A DNA stretch of 64,000 nucleotides from Cryptomeria japonica (taxonomy: Eukaryota > Streptophyta > Pinopsida > Cupressales > Cupressaceae). Location: contig NC_081413.1 of NCBI RefSeq assembly GCF_030272615.1, forward strand, positions 610,027,209 to 610,091,208, written 5' to 3'. Positions 12,503-25,118 of the stretch are shown here, one piece after another (within the stretch, counting starts at the first letter, position 1; the number at the start of each line of letters is the position of its first letter). The translations under genes and the position numbers were made by a program. The notes beneath the pieces are model-generated. The model worked only from the letters and a program-made list of their open reading frames with translations, was not told the DNA's origin and did not search any database.

Positions 12503-15500
12503 TTATGCCGGTGTGGGTTTAGTAATCATGTCCATGCACTCTCTCTTATGAACAGCCAAAGAATCTAATATGCGACTTACCAGTCCTCTCAAACTTCTTG
12601 CTCTTCGCATGATTTTATCTCTCTCCTTCTCAAAAACAAAAAATTGGCTCTTCAAGGATAAAATTTGTCCATAAACAGATGTGGTCAGTGCGGTTAATCC
12701 ATCAAAAGAATTAGCAATGTTAGCTATCTTATCATATAACTCCTTTAATCTGCTATCTACATTTGTTGTAAGAATTCCTATGTTACAACAAACGTTGTAG
12801 ATATTTGTACCTTGTTTCAAACAATTCTTAATAAGAATGAGTTTAGCTTCAATTTTATTTTTCTTTGTTTCAATGATCTAGTCAAAGGCAGCTCTCTTAG
12901 CCACAGTGAATCTTTCTAAAGCCTATTGGTTTGCAATCTGCCTCAGAAATTGAAAATTGTTAGAAATATGCTATGTTAGAGTTTTGAGCTTGCCAGAAGG
13001 GCTTGCTCCATCTTCAATCTTACAATCAGGTGTCAATTTGTGCAATACTGTCACTGATTGATCAATTATTCCCTTGTCTGCAGTACCCTCCTTCAATAAT
13101 TTCTGAGTAGCCATCATCATCAACTCAGATGGACTCATCTCAGTACCTGATTTCTTCTCAACCTGAGAAGTGTCAATTGCCAAAACCTTTGCTGGGGAAT
13201 CAGTTTTAACTATCGGTATAGATTCAGTTTCCTTTACCTTATCCTCTACAACCTCTTTTGCACCGGTGGCTTCGCCACTTGGTCCAGTGTTAGTTACTGT
13301 CGATGGAGTATTATCCACAATATTCCTTGTAACTTGTACATTGCCTTGCTCAAAAATAGTTTGTGCCTGTACAGACTGTACACTCTCCTTAGTCAATTGT
13401 GTCTGTATATCTATAGTTACTGTCGATTTAGTCAAAATTGGAGTTGAACTACCCAATATACCTTTTCATTTGATTTGTCAGGAATGGTGGAAGATGTAGC
13501 CTTATCAAACTCTTCCTCAGATGTAAGAAAATCTATATTTTGCTGGAAGAATTTGATCCAACCCTTACTGGTCTCATTTATCACTTCATTTACTCTGCCC
13601 ATCATAAGGATTATCTATCGAGGTTTACTACTGAAAACTATCCTATTTGCAACATCTATGCATCTTTTCATTTCCTCATTGTTTATAGAACCACACATTT
13701 CCAAAAGTGCTACTTCCTTAATCTCCCTGTCTCTCTTAACAACATCAAGTCTTCTAGCATCAAGTTTATTATACAAAGATAGAGGTATCCCCTTCAAAAT
13801 TTCTATTAAGGCTTTCTTATAAATGTCTATATGTAACAAAATAGCCTCTTCTATTTCATTTTGCTCATTTTCTTCTAATTTCTCATAACACAGATACATT
13901 TTTCAAAATTCCATCTTTTATAATTTCATCAATTAGCTCAGCACAGGTCATTTTAGTCTTACCAGTTTCAGTATCATCACTCTTCTTCTTTTTGCTTGGG
14001 GTTGTCAGAGTAGATGTGACTGGTTTCCTCTTTTGTATAGGCTTTCTTGCCAGAGGTGGTGGTGCAGTAGGTTTAGTTGCCTTTCTAACAAGTCTCCTCC
14101 TAGGATTTGCCTTCTTCTGCTCTACCGGTGGTTGATCCACTTTCTTCCTTTGTACCCTGCTGAAAGCTAGAGGTTCATTGTCCTCAAGGTCAGAATCAGA
14201 AGTGATGGTAGAAATGTAAGCTTCAGGCTTCTTCACCTCTGCAGTACTAGCCACTGTCAGTTTTATTGTCGTTTCTACTTCCAGTTTGGATCTAGAACCC
14301 AATTGAGTGTCTATCTTATGAATTACATCCTGTACATATGCAAACATATTTTCTATTTTCTTCTCTCTTCTCTTCCTGTTGAAACCAGTTTTGACTTCAA
14401 GGGCCTTCTCTTTTGCCATGCCAAAATGCTTTGTCTTATCATCCAATGGGGCTTCTAGCAGCATTTTTGCATAGAGTTCAAAAATTCTATCATCCACCTC
14501 ATATCCAAGCTCAGTAACCCATATTTTCCTAGGTTCAACTGCCTCCATAAGAGTTTCATCAGTTTTCACCATAAAACAGATATCAATGGAGTACTTCTCC
14601 ATAATTTTCTATGATATTCTCTCCCTTTGCCTCATGTTTTCTTGGAATGTTTTGAAATACCCCCAAAGTTTCTCATCTCTGTCGATACCAAGACTGGTGA
14701 TTGCTTCCTTTATCTGCATACCTACCAGTATGTCATGAGCACAACACTTCTTGTCAAGACCAGGTAGCTCATTTAGGAAGTAAAGCATCATACAAACAAT
14801 GAGATTACCATATCTAAAAGTTCCTTTCTTGATTCCCTTGATCTTTCCAAGGCTCAACATCAGCTCACTCCTCATCCATTCACATAAATCATACTTTGCA
14901 TTATTGCTCAACATTTGATATGCATGAACTAGCAATAGAATTCAATCGGTTAGATTGAGTTACCTTATAACCTATTATCATGCTTGCAAATTTCACATCA
15001 GTGTCGGTGATTATGTTGATCCTCATTGATTTGCTATTAGGAGTTGTGTTGGTGAGTTTCTCGACCTCTGTGTTGGAAATTTTCTTGGCAGGTTCTTGTC
15101 TGACTTTGGGTAAGTCAGTGACTACTTGAATAGCCTCCTTAGTGATCATGTAAGGCCGATCCAACCAGATAAACTCATTGTGAACCCTGCTCAAAATGTA
15201 TCTGATGACTTCATCCTTGAATTCCATTATGTACAGAATACCGGTTAACCCTAGATCCTCAATTGCTTTGTATTCCGGCTTGATGGTTCCAGAGTCTCCC
15301 AGTATCATGAATTGATACATGGTTTTGATGTCCTCTATCCCTAGATTTTCTAGGGTGCAGTGAATGTATGCCCTCGAGTCTTCAACATACATCACACCGT
15401 CAGGAACCCTAGAAAATGCTCTCGCAAAGTGTTCTTTCTTAGCAATTAGGGGAACCTCCTTGAATACAGGCCTTAACCTATCCTTGACTTTGACAATGGT

Positions 15501-15542
15501 GGGATTTGCAATGAAAGTAGGAGCTGAAGATCCAGATGCCAT
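12503..15542 (-). pseudogene. E2 ORF2: unknown conserved protein of pol-less copia-like elements (decayed)
   Basis: I do not recognise the function. The ATG at 15542 opens MASGSSAPTF. The N-terminal third (15542-14901) includes RVPDGV, GTIKPEY, RYILSRVH and ITKEAIQVV. The middle (14935-14609) includes MIIGYK upstream, YDLCEW and GYFKTFQENM. Next comes YSIDICF...MEAVEPRK...LGYEV (14602 onward), followed by a Pro/Lys/Arg/Thr-rich stretch with a KKKK segment near 13990. The C-terminal parts (13899-13615, 13456-12971, 12820-12503) are acidic or helical with coiled-coil character. Every one of the first blocks aligns in order with E3 ORF2. Frames shift several times and stops occur (for example just before 14609), so this copy is dead. 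It could be a structural or RNA-binding cofactor; no enzymatic motif is visible. Confidence 0.8.
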
Positions 15543-15843
15543 TTTCGAAGAATACCTAAAAGTGAACGCCGATGGAAGATTGAGTGCTTCTCAAGTAACC
15601 ACTCGAAATCCTTTCACAATGCCTTTTCTTGCTCTTAATTCGCCTGAAATTCGCCTTTTCTTCACTCTGAATGCTTGAATTCTCAATGAGTGAAAATGAA
15701 TTCACTTACCCTTTTTATCAACGAATAAAACCCTAATATTTCTCTATAATAAATGCTTCGCGAACAACCCTAATAGATGTCGGTTTCACAGTCTTGTGTC
15801 GGGTGAACCTTCATCAATGATGAACACAACTCTCCAGATCTCT
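15543..15843 (-). other. E2 inter-ORF spacer, partly conserved in E3
   Basis: In sense direction it contains GCATTTATTAT (15756-15746), TTAGGGTTTT and GAATTCATTTTCACT. The same short blocks occur before ORF2 in E3. It may hold an internal promoter or a 5' leader for an ORF2 message; that is inference. Confidence 0.45.
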
Positions 15844-17049
15844 TTAGATCTCCTCCAGGGTAATATGTGGGATTTTGCAATGACTTTGCCAACCCCTAAG
15901 GCTGATGCCTCTATTACCGATGGAATTTCCTATCGGTGGAGGAATACCCTGTTCTATCATTGGAGTTACCAGTGTAGATCCATCTCCACTTTGTTCTTCA
16001 GATTTTATAACCCATCTCTTGGTGTGATCTTGTTGTATTTCATCTACCTTCTTCTTTCCTTTCTCATTATCTTTATCATTGCTATTTGGTTGAGTCTTTC
16101 TTCTGCAATACTTAGCAATATGACCTATTTTGTTGCATGCATAACATGTAACATTGTTCTTCCGAATTTCTTTGCCAAATCTGATGTCATTCCTTGGCCT
16201 ACAGTGCTTAGCAAAATGTCCAAACTTTCCACATGCATGATATTTAACATTCATTCTGCAATCTTCTGATCTATGACCATATTTCTTACAATTTGTGCAT
16301 TGACCGGGAACCGAATTGTAGTTTTGATTTTCTTTATTTCTACATTGTTTAGCCATATGCCCAAATTTATTGCAAACAAAACATCTACCATTGAATTTAT
16401 AAGTATTAGATTTCCTTACCAGTTTCCTCTGTTTTGATGAGTTCTACATATCAGTTGTCTGATCTTCATTTGTAGTACCGGAGCTTTCACCTTGTACAAA
16501 CCCAAGTCCTCTAGAATCATCAATCTGCCTTTGTCTTTTCAATAAGTCATCCAACTGTGCAACACTAATCCTGAATTTTTCTTTATACTCACTTGCAGTA
16601 GTCAGATCATCTCTTAGAGTAGTTATTTGTCTTTCAAGTTCTTGTTCATTATTCCGGGAGTGTGCCAAATAAGTTCTCAATAGATTATTCTCATGAGTCA
16701 ATCTGCCACATTCATCAAATTTGTTCTTTAGAGATATAAAAAGATTATCTTCCTTCTTCTTTCTATCCTCAATATCTTTTCATAACCTCATAGTCGGATC
16801 TTACATGTCATTCTTCATGAGCGTGTTTTCTTGACTTAGTTTCTAACATTGTTCCTTAAGTGCATTCTTCTCCTCATCATGTGGGTTTTACAAAAGTTCT
16901 TTTCTCTTGGCTTGGTTTGATGATAACCTTTCTTGCAGGATAAGAATGAACTCATTAGCAAAATTCAATTCATCTTGCAATTTCAAGTTATTTATCCTTT
17001 TATCATCATAATCCTCAAGAGCCATCTCAAGTTGCTTCTCCATAGCCAT
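15844..17049 (-). pseudogene. gag: E2 ORF1: coiled-coil, multi-CCHC gag-like protein (decayed)
   Basis: The frame opens at the ATG at 17049, about 60 bp past the primer site, in a helical segment MAMEKQLEMALEDYDD. A further coiled coil follows at 16701-16560 (ELERQITTLRDDLTTA). Four CCHC-type knuckles then lie between about 16400 and 16110: CFVCNKFGHMAKQC, CTNCKKYGHRSEDC, a defective one beginning YHACGKFGH whose first Cys is replaced, and CYACNKIGHIAKYC. Stops lie near 16888 and 16443. No UBN2/DUF4219 capsid-like domain of the E1 kind is visible. The knuckle cluster suggests binding of element RNA, so it probably plays the nucleocapsid role in packaging. Confidence 0.82.
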
Positions 17050-17109
17050 GTTCAAAGATTTTGGTTTCAGGATCTTCCTCAAGTTGTTAAACTTCTTCCA
17101 AGGTACCAA

Positions 17110-17121
17110 GCTCTGATACCA
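17110..17121 (-). promoter_or_regulatory. E2 primer binding site (initiator-Met tRNA)
   Basis: The minus strand reads TGGTATCAGAGC, an exact match to the complement of the initiator-Met tRNA 3' end, two bases from the LTR. Confidence 0.95.
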
Positions 17122-17123
17122 AT

Positions 17124-18018
17124 TGTTGGAGTCCAAGAACACTGAGAGGGGGGGTGAATCAATGTTCTGCCGGTAACACAACATTTTATCCTTTTATACC
17201 ATACACATATAAACCGGTAAACAAATAAACATGTAACATGAAGCAAATAAACCATCCACATAAATGAACACCATAACACACAAAATTTGTAGGTGGAAAA
17301 CCTCAAAGAGGAAAAACCACGGTGGGATTTGTGACCCACAATATCAGTTCACTAGCCATATGAAAGGATATTACATATAATGGGGGCCTGGACATGCAGG
17401 AAGGCACACTGCCTAGAGCATACTGCTCATCGCTAAAGAGTCTCACTAACTACAAGCTTCTGCTGAAGTAAAACAATAAAAATGAACTCAAAAATGCATC
17501 TGCTATGCCAAATAGAGTTCCAGTTCTAGCTCTGCTCTGTACCAGTTCATAAACCTTGAACACTACTACCGGTATCTCTTCTCCTCCAAGAATGCTATCC
17601 AAACTATCTACAGATCATTTCATGATATAACATTCACATACAAATGATCTACATAAATATACTTTGCATTATGCAGTTCTGCTATATTCTATTTCACCTA
17701 TATTACAAAATGACTTAGCAGACTGACCTATATACACATTACAAACAATATGCCTTATGTCGGCTTACAATGCATTACAAAAGATATACAATGTCGGCCA
17801 TGACAATAATTACAAAATGATTTTCTAAATAAGTCTTCCTTGATGTCGACTTCCTTGAAGTATTGATGTCGGTGTCGGTGTAGGTTTCATTGTAGCCCTG
17901 AATGCTCCAAAGCTGGTGTCTACTGGTATATGCCTCCTAATGTCGATAAATGATTTCCATCTAATCTTGTTGCCATCAATGACAACAAAATGAAGCCGAT
18001 GAGTGTCAATTGCCAACA
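17124..18018 (-). repeat. E2 5' LTR
   Basis: It starts TGTTGGAGTCCAAGAACAC and ends TGTCAATTGCCAACA before TGGTG. It is 65 bp longer than the 3' LTR because of short internal duplications, for example AACAAATAAAC...AAATAAACC near 17219 and a repeated CTTCCTTGA...GATGTCG near 17835. Confidence 0.93.
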
Positions 18019-18023
18019 TGGTG

Positions 18024-18600
18024 TACAATAGAAGGTACTACTTTAAAATGTTCTAGCCATGGTAGACCAAGTAATATGGGAAATCTATCTAAGTCAGGAA
18101 TAATATTTGTAACCATTTAGGTACAAATTTTAGTGGTTAGGTGAGACAACCTAATGTATGAATCAATTACTCATTTGTCATTGTAAGGAAACTATTGAAT
18201 GAGCATAATAATCTAGCTTTAAATAGCAACAAGTAAGGAATTTTTAGGTGCATATATTATATTAGTTTTTCTGTATTAACAATAACATCCACAACAACAT
18301 GATCATGTATATCTCCTATAATATACAATGACCCGTGGTGATTATTTTGCAGTTTATCCTCATTGGATAAAATACATGTGGTGTAAGGAGAAGATGTATC
18401 ATTTATTTAAATGGTTCCCACAAAAGTATGTGATGTGGTACACCATTACAATCAACATGCATATCATTCATATCATCACATTTATGGATAAAAATGTTAT
18501 CACGGGCTTCAATACAATTTTCATGATAAAAAAGGATTAGTGTAAAGGTCTAATAGTCTATTAGTAGGTGCCACCAAAGGATTCCCATTGTCATTGGCAC
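18024..18600 (-). pseudogene. pol: E0: Ty3/gypsy relic, protease region
   Basis: On the minus strand the segment entering from the E4 boundary reads GNPLVAPTNRLLDLY, the conserved phrase after the gag knuckle in many plant gypsy polyproteins. Near 18090-18040 it reads FPILLGLPWLEHF, the C-terminal flap of a gypsy aspartic protease. The catalytic D-T/S-G is not identifiable and stops and frame changes occur between the two blocks, so the gene is dead. The frame continues upstream at 39769 and downstream at 11295 once E4 and E2 are removed. It would have processed the E0 polyprotein. Confidence 0.75.
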
Positions 18601-19991
18601 TGTGATGTAGGAAATGGAAATCATATCAAAGCCTAAGTTATGCAACCACAAAACATAAAAAACTAAAACATTGATCCTATCACATCTAATAAAGATATGA
18701 AGACAAAGCACTTAAAACAAATATGCAAACCATAACAAAGTGCTTCCTCCATGATTATCCATTATTTCTCTTTCTCCTCCAAATATGTTATTTGTGGATA
18801 TCACCTACAAGTGCAAAATTGAGAAAAAAGGCAAGATGATTGATAGTGAAATTGACAACGTGAGGATATTCGAGATGTGGTCGATTCTTATGAGAAATGC
18901 ATCTAATTTAAAGAGAAAATTGGATAGAGGACAAAAAATAGAATGAAATTGATATTAGATGCAATTGGACTCAAAAATGGGAAAAAACAGATTTAGAAAG
19001 AAATGTCATGACACACTTTCCCATGCAAGAGGATAAGACTAGATATCAAATCCAGTGTTAGGATAATTTGTCAAATCTAGACTCATGATGAATAAGGAAA
19101 CATGCCTCCAAAATGAAGCACAAAAATAGGAGCCACTTGAGAGAGATAATGAGTTGGAAATTAACTTAGAAAATTAGGAAATTAGGTGGAAAATAGGAAA
19201 AATTAGAAATGATGAATTAGGAAATTAGGTGGAAATAATGGATTAGGAAATTAGTAAATTAAAAATGATAAAAATAGGAAAGATAAGGTGAAATTAATTA
19301 ATAAATATTCATTCATTAATTAATTGACAAAGAGGATTTAATAAGCCAATTTAATGAAATATTTAATTGTGACAAGGGGGCCTAGGATAAAATAAATAAA
19401 TTTATTTAACCTAGATGGAAAATGACAAATTGAATTAAATGATTAAATTAGAGAACTCTAGGAGATGAATTACAAGTGCAAGGAGGATAATTAGGTCATG
19501 ATTAAAGATAATTGATATAGGATCGATTTGATCATGATTTAATGATGAAAATTGGATATTTGATCAAGTGTTGATGTTGATTGATAAAGATCAATGATAA
19601 TTTGATCAAGATTGACAAGGATGAAATTGATAGATGCCAATTGATGAGGACCAATGACTAATCGACCCAAATTGATAAGAGATTGATAAATTGATGATTG
19701 ATCATGACAAAAACCCTAATTCAACATTGAGAAGGGTTGGTGATGTCCTCTTGACATGATAATATTGATGATGATCAAAGATTGCAATTGATAATGATAA
19801 TATTGACAAGACCTAATTGAAAATGCGACAAATGCAAGAAACACAGAATAATGACAAAATGTTGACAAATAATAAAGATCAAGTGTGCGAAATAGAAGAA
19901 ATGTTAATAGGATGTGAAAACCCTAAAATAAGGTCACAAAGACATGTTAAAGTATGACACCGCAAGCGTTGACCATTTTTAGATGCCTACA
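18601..19991 (-). repeat. E4 3' LTR
   Basis: Its 1391 bp match 34934-35091 plus 38510-39768 almost throughout. It is AT-rich with repeated GAAATTAGG and TTGATAA phrases and ends TAGATGCCTACA. Confidence 0.9.
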
Positions 19992-20005
19992 TTTTTCCCC
20001 TCTTT
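19992..20005 (-). promoter_or_regulatory. E4 polypurine tract
   Basis: The minus strand reads AAAGAGGGGAAAAA directly before the 3' LTR. Confidence 0.7.
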
Positions 20006-22062
20006 AAGACAATGAGATTATGAGTGTTGTTTCCAAGAACAATCAAGAAATATGCCCCAAACAATGACAACATATATGGATTCCCCCTCGAGGAATTGGC
20101 CGGAAAAATCAAGAAAAGAGGCCAAGTTATCAAAAATAATACCAGGACTAGACCAAGATGACTGCAATGACTGACATAAGAAATGTTAGTTAGAGGAAAT
20201 TAGATGGAGAAGAGTTAGTGGTGAAGAAAAATCATGCTTTCACAAACACACAAAGAGTAGGTGAGAACCTTTATTTAATATGGCAAAATGGATGCGGTGC
20301 ACCATGGCAATGAAGGCTAGGGCAATAATGCAGTCCCTTTTACATAAAACAAACATGTTGCAGACAAAGAATGGTTCAACCATCCTAAGACATACTTGCC
20401 CCAAAATAATATGAAACACCCCACAAACAAAAGACAAAATAAAAAGACCATGAGCCATCCCGACCACTCTAAATCACTTAGTGACATCATTGAGTAGTAT
20501 AGGAACATGATCAAAGATAAATCAATGAAAAAAAAATTTAAGATGCACAAATTCAAACAAGTCAAACAGTCATTCTAATCTTGTTGTCAAATTTGATAAT
20601 GTTGTGATAAAAGGATGATCATGTTGTTTGGTTTTAGGGAATGTAGTACCTCGTCTAAGACAGGACACAATTTGGTTTCAAGTATACCACACCCTGTATA
20701 AGACCCATGATAATGTTGACAAAGGACTAATAATGTTGATATTGTTGATTGATAGGACAACTTTGATCAGTTTGAATGCTTGGTTGGTTGAATAGTTTAT
20801 CTGTTGATGCATGATTTGCGAAGCGCAAAGTTTTGTGTGTTTTCTATCTGACGTCTGCTCAAATGTCCATCTATGTACAAAAGAGCCAATTTATTGACAT
20901 AATGAAAATGACTATTTTTGGATTTTGATGGTTTTCCAATTTTTAGGGTTTTTGAACTTTTAATTTTTTTGTGTTTTTTTTCAAGACATTTTACAATTTT
21001 TTTGTAATTATTTCAAGACATTTTTTTATTTTTAGTGATTTTTCTTAGACATTTATGAATGTTTTTGGGATTATTTCAGGTCATTTTTCAATTTTTTTAT
21101 TGATCTTTTTAGGACTTTATTTGATTTTTATGGATTTTGCCCCCAATGTCTAGCAAGGCAAGGAATATGATAGATGGACAAATAAACTTGCTAAAATGAT
21201 GGTGGATAAAGAGAAGACAAAGGCCATTTATTATGAAGACAAAGTGGATGCAATTTCCAAGGGCTATCATGCGATGGGATAATGGATTGGATATGACAAT
21301 GTAAAGAAAATAAAACAACATGAGGGACATGTCAAATGGTTTTTGAAACCATGTTTTGCATTTTATGTCCTTATGTCAAATCAAGATCAAGGGATAGAAA
21401 AGAGTGCATGGATAGTGATCGGATATGGATAAGCAAGATCAAAAATGGATAAGGGACATGAATAGGATAAGGAATATGGATTGAAGGTCACAATAAGCCA
21501 AGGAATATGGATGAAAGGTTGTAATAAGCCAATGGATAAAGACCAAAAGCTATGGTAGACTAAAAAATATGAACAGGATGCATGACATTCATGAAGATCC
21601 TCAGCAATGTCAAGATCAAAGGTGGAAAAGGGAATATGGACATGAGAGACAATAAGATAATGGAGGGTAATAGGACACGATAGGATAAGATGGACAAAAC
21701 TGACCCCCAAGTATGGTATGCAAGAAGTTCATGGATTATGCATGATGCCTGTTTGCTAGGTTTTCATCATGGTACTTGCCCAAAGCGCCTCTTTGCCATG
21801 TTTTCACCAGTGGATGAATTATTTTTTCTTTATTCTTTTTTTTTTCTTTTTTTTTTCATTTATTTTCTTTCATATTTTTTCCTTTTTTGGGCATTTTGAC
21901 TTTTTGGAAGAAAATGGACACATGAGAGGGGATGGAAGAAGGACACAAGCATATTGTTTGTTCAGAGAGTAGCCCTAAAAAATGAACAATGACTTTTAAA
22001 AGTATGCTCAAAGATGTTGGCAGGATAATGACATGGACATGAAATGGGACTAAGGCAAGGAT
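20006..22062 (-). other. E4 3' non-coding region
   Basis: I see no convincing ORF in about 2 kb. It contains T-rich blocks (about 20940-21120 and 21820-21890) and many repeats of ATGGACA, AAGGATA and GATAAG phrases. Confidence 0.5.
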
Positions 22063-25045
22063 TTATGCAAAGGATTGGAAAGGATGGATGAAAGGATGGA
22101 AAAGTGGTGTTGGATAGTGGAGGGGGTGGAGGAAGACTTTATTTTGAGTGGATGGGAATTTAGGCAAGATCAACATTGACACACCTTTTGAGGGGTGGTG
22201 GATTGATTGAGGAAAAGTGAATTTTGGATTTGGAGATTTTGATGGAGGAAAGGATGGTGATTTTGGGACATAAGGATCCAAAATGAATGGAGGTGATGGA
22301 GGAATACACTTGGAAGTTTTGGATAGAGGAATAAAAATTTGGGATGCCAATTTGGATACTTCTTTTGACTATTGTGCTTCAAGGAACCTCTTAGGAACCC
22401 ACATGGTTTTGGATTTTTCATGATTTTGTAGTTCCTTGGAACGCATTGCTTGCACAAGGTATTTTGGAACCCATATAGCTTTTGAATTTTCATTTTGAGC
22501 AATGGGACTTTGTGGCCTTCTGGATACTTCTTTTTCTTTTTGGATCATATTTTGCTTTGTTTTGACATGTAGATTAGATTGGACATGTTGATCCTTGGCT
22601 GTATGTGGATTGTTGGACTTAGAACTTTTATGCTTGGCATCCAAATTTATTGGAGAGGGAAAGGAACATATGGATGGATATGAATGATATGAAGGTCTTT
22701 TGGATGACTGGAAGGTGCTCAAAGATGTGTGCCTTTGCTTACCTTGACTAGGGGATAAAGGGATATAAGGACCTAAAATGGATGGAAGGGATGAAGGACT
22801 AGGTGCATTCTTGGATTTAGGTTTGATAGGGATACCAACGTCTTGAGGAATGTCATTGAGGCCATGACCATTAATATTTTCTTTGATATGGAGGTTCTCT
22901 TTGTGAAGGTCTAACCCTTTGCCTTTATGAATATTTTGACCTGTAGGATACTCTTTTCTTTGGGAAGAAGACGCAAGTCCATTATGAAGTGGATATGATA
23001 TGAAAGAAATAATGATATCATGAAGTGGATGAGACTGGACCAAAGTGGATAATTCATGAACATCTTGCTCCAAAATGTTATCTTCATGAGGGGGATCAAG
23101 ATCAATGGCGAACTCTTCATGAGATAGAATGGGGGGAATAATGGGATCATCAAAAGAAATGAGATCTTGGAGTGGATATGTAGGATTAGGACATGGATAT
23201 GGAGGAACAAAGGGATCTTGTGAAGGATTTAAAGCAATGATGGAGTCTTGTGGTGGACGTGAATTTGGAAGGATACTTCGATTTTGACAAGGAGGAAGAT
23301 CATTAGATTCCTCTTTAAAGGTGCTTAGCTAATGGGATCATGAGAAAGGATGGAGGGGATATCTTTACTTTTCTCAGGATGTGGAATGTCAATAGGATTT
23401 GAAAGGGTGTTGTGTTCTTGGATAGAATGGACAGGAATAAGGGAATCATCACGTGTGTCTAGGAAGATGGGATCCTGGTCAACAATTTGATGGGATGATA
23501 AGGTTTCAGGATCTTGATCTTGATTTTCTTTAGGACTCATTTCTTCGTGCTCTAAATTATCCTCTTGACATGGGGTTGGACTTTGGATATGCATGGGGAA
23601 TTTGGCAAGGGATCAATGCTTTGACATGAGGGAGATCGACTTTGAATGGGACTCTCTAAAAGAGAAGCATCTGATGGCATTAAATCTTCCATTTCCAAAT
23701 AGTATAAGGGATTTGTATAATTACATAGATTAGCATGTATTTCTGTTGCAGACAACCCTTGGGAGGATAAATTATTTGATGTATCATTTGGAAGCGATGG
23801 TGGAAATTGCTCTTGTGAAGCTTTAGGAGATGATATGTGATGTTCTTGTGAAGCTTCAAAAGATGTAGGGATAGATGCCACTAGAGAGTCAATATGTTTA
23901 TGAGGGGATGAGCCATTGCTAGACATGGGTACATGATTTTGATCTTTTTTAGAAAAATCACTTAGGACTCTCTTTAAGAGCTTTGTAATAGAGCTACCTT
24001 TCTTTGGAGACACATTTGAATCCTTGTGAGGTTTTGACATGGTTGGATTTGGATTTTGGATTTGTTTGAAAGGTATTTGGTTTTGATTTGGTGTTATGCT
24101 TTGATCTTGAATTGGTTTTAATTAGTGTGTCATGTGTGAAATTTGTCTTGGTTTATGTTGAAACTTTTGTTTTTGAATTGTTGGTTGTAAGTGTTGATAT
24201 TGATTTGTTGATTGAACTCATGGTGTTGATACTTGATTGTTGATTGAACCATTTGTTAACATTGTATGTTTGGTTGCTGAAATTTCACCATTGGTTGTGT
24301 TGATTGGATATGTTGGACCATTGGTTGTTTTGGCTGGAAATGTTGGACTATTGGTTGGAAATTTTGGACTATTGGTTGTGCTGGTTGAAAATGTTGGATA
24401 TGTTGAACTATTGGTTGTGCTGGTTGAAAATGTTGGATATGTTGTGTTGGTTGGATGATTGGTTCTTGATCCAAAGTTTTATTGAATTGAGTTTGATCAA
24501 ATGAGGTTTGACTTGGGATTTGGTTGAATGAAACTTGATTTGGAACATGGTTAAAATTTGTGCTCTTTGCTTGAAATTGTTTCATCATTTCTATTTGTGT
24601 GAGGAGAGCTGGTATATCTGATCCTTTGGTGAGAACTTTTACATAAATGGGCTCAATATTTAGATTTAGACCTTGAAATTTTTGAAAAAGTTTGGATGTT
24701 TGGGACCTAATCTTTTCATTGTTTTTCACTTTTTGTTCCAATATCTCTTTTTCTTGTGCTAGTTTTTCCTCCAATTGTCATATTTGGACACTTGTTTCTT
24801 CATAAATTTTTTTTATCAATGTTGCTTTGTTGTTGGCTTGGATAGAATTGTGATCTCCTTGGATCAATCCTTGATTGCATTGTGTTATTAGTTGGACCAA
24901 TCATTGGTTGATATGTCAAACTTTTTTGCATCATAGGGGCTTGAAATCTTGTTTCAATAGACATTTCACTATGCAATGTTTTTGGGATTTTTGAATTTAG
25001 GAATGATGTATGCAAATAATGCAATCTAGGTGATTGAAAATGCAA
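22063..25045 (-). pseudogene. E4 ORF: low-complexity Gln/Pro/Ser-rich protein, unknown (decayed)
   Basis: Minus-strand reading segments follow one another from 25045 to 22063 with stops and frame changes between them. The N-terminal part (25045-24800) has no recognised domain. Then comes a coiled coil starting MEEKLAQEKEILEQKV (24774), followed by LLTQIEMMKQFQ and a tandem Gln-Pro repeat of the type QPAQPIVQH (about 24460-24260). The rest (24040-22063) is Ser/Pro/His-rich and looks disordered, with SKPHKDSNVSPKKGSS near 24035. There is no zinc knuckle and no enzymatic motif. In element order it sits where gag would, so it may be a highly diverged structural protein, but homology cannot be shown from sequence alone. 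Confidence 0.5.
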
Positions 25046-25113
25046 ATAAATATTTTTGTACCTTTTGAATTTTTGGAGTGATGATGGTATGCAACTAAAT
25101 GTAGTCTTAGGGA

Positions 25114-25118
25114 ATGAT
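25114..25118. repeat. E3 target site duplication, left copy (ATGAT)
   Basis: ATGAT at 25114-25118 and 32767-32771 abuts both ends of E3. Confidence 0.92.

Larger units (their letters stand above)
11296..18018 (-). mobile_element. E2: non-autonomous copia-like LTR element with gag-like ORF1 and novel ORF2
   Basis: E2 has TGTTGG...CCAACA LTRs, a perfect TGGTG target duplication, an initiator-Met primer site and an AAAGGGGGAGAT polypurine tract. It lies on the minus strand. The 5-kb internal region has no protease, integrase, reverse transcriptase or RNase H motif. It has two coding blocks: ORF1 (coiled coil plus CCHC cluster, 17049-15850) and ORF2 (15542-12503). The order, spacing and proteins match E3 although the LTRs differ, so both belong to one group of pol-less elements. 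LTRs differ by substitutions and short tandem duplications, so the insertion is not recent. Confidence 0.9.

Noticed and set aside
13170-13822. Plus-strand ORFs over E2 ORF2
   Set aside because: They are antisense shadows of the minus-strand ORF2 and match no known protein.
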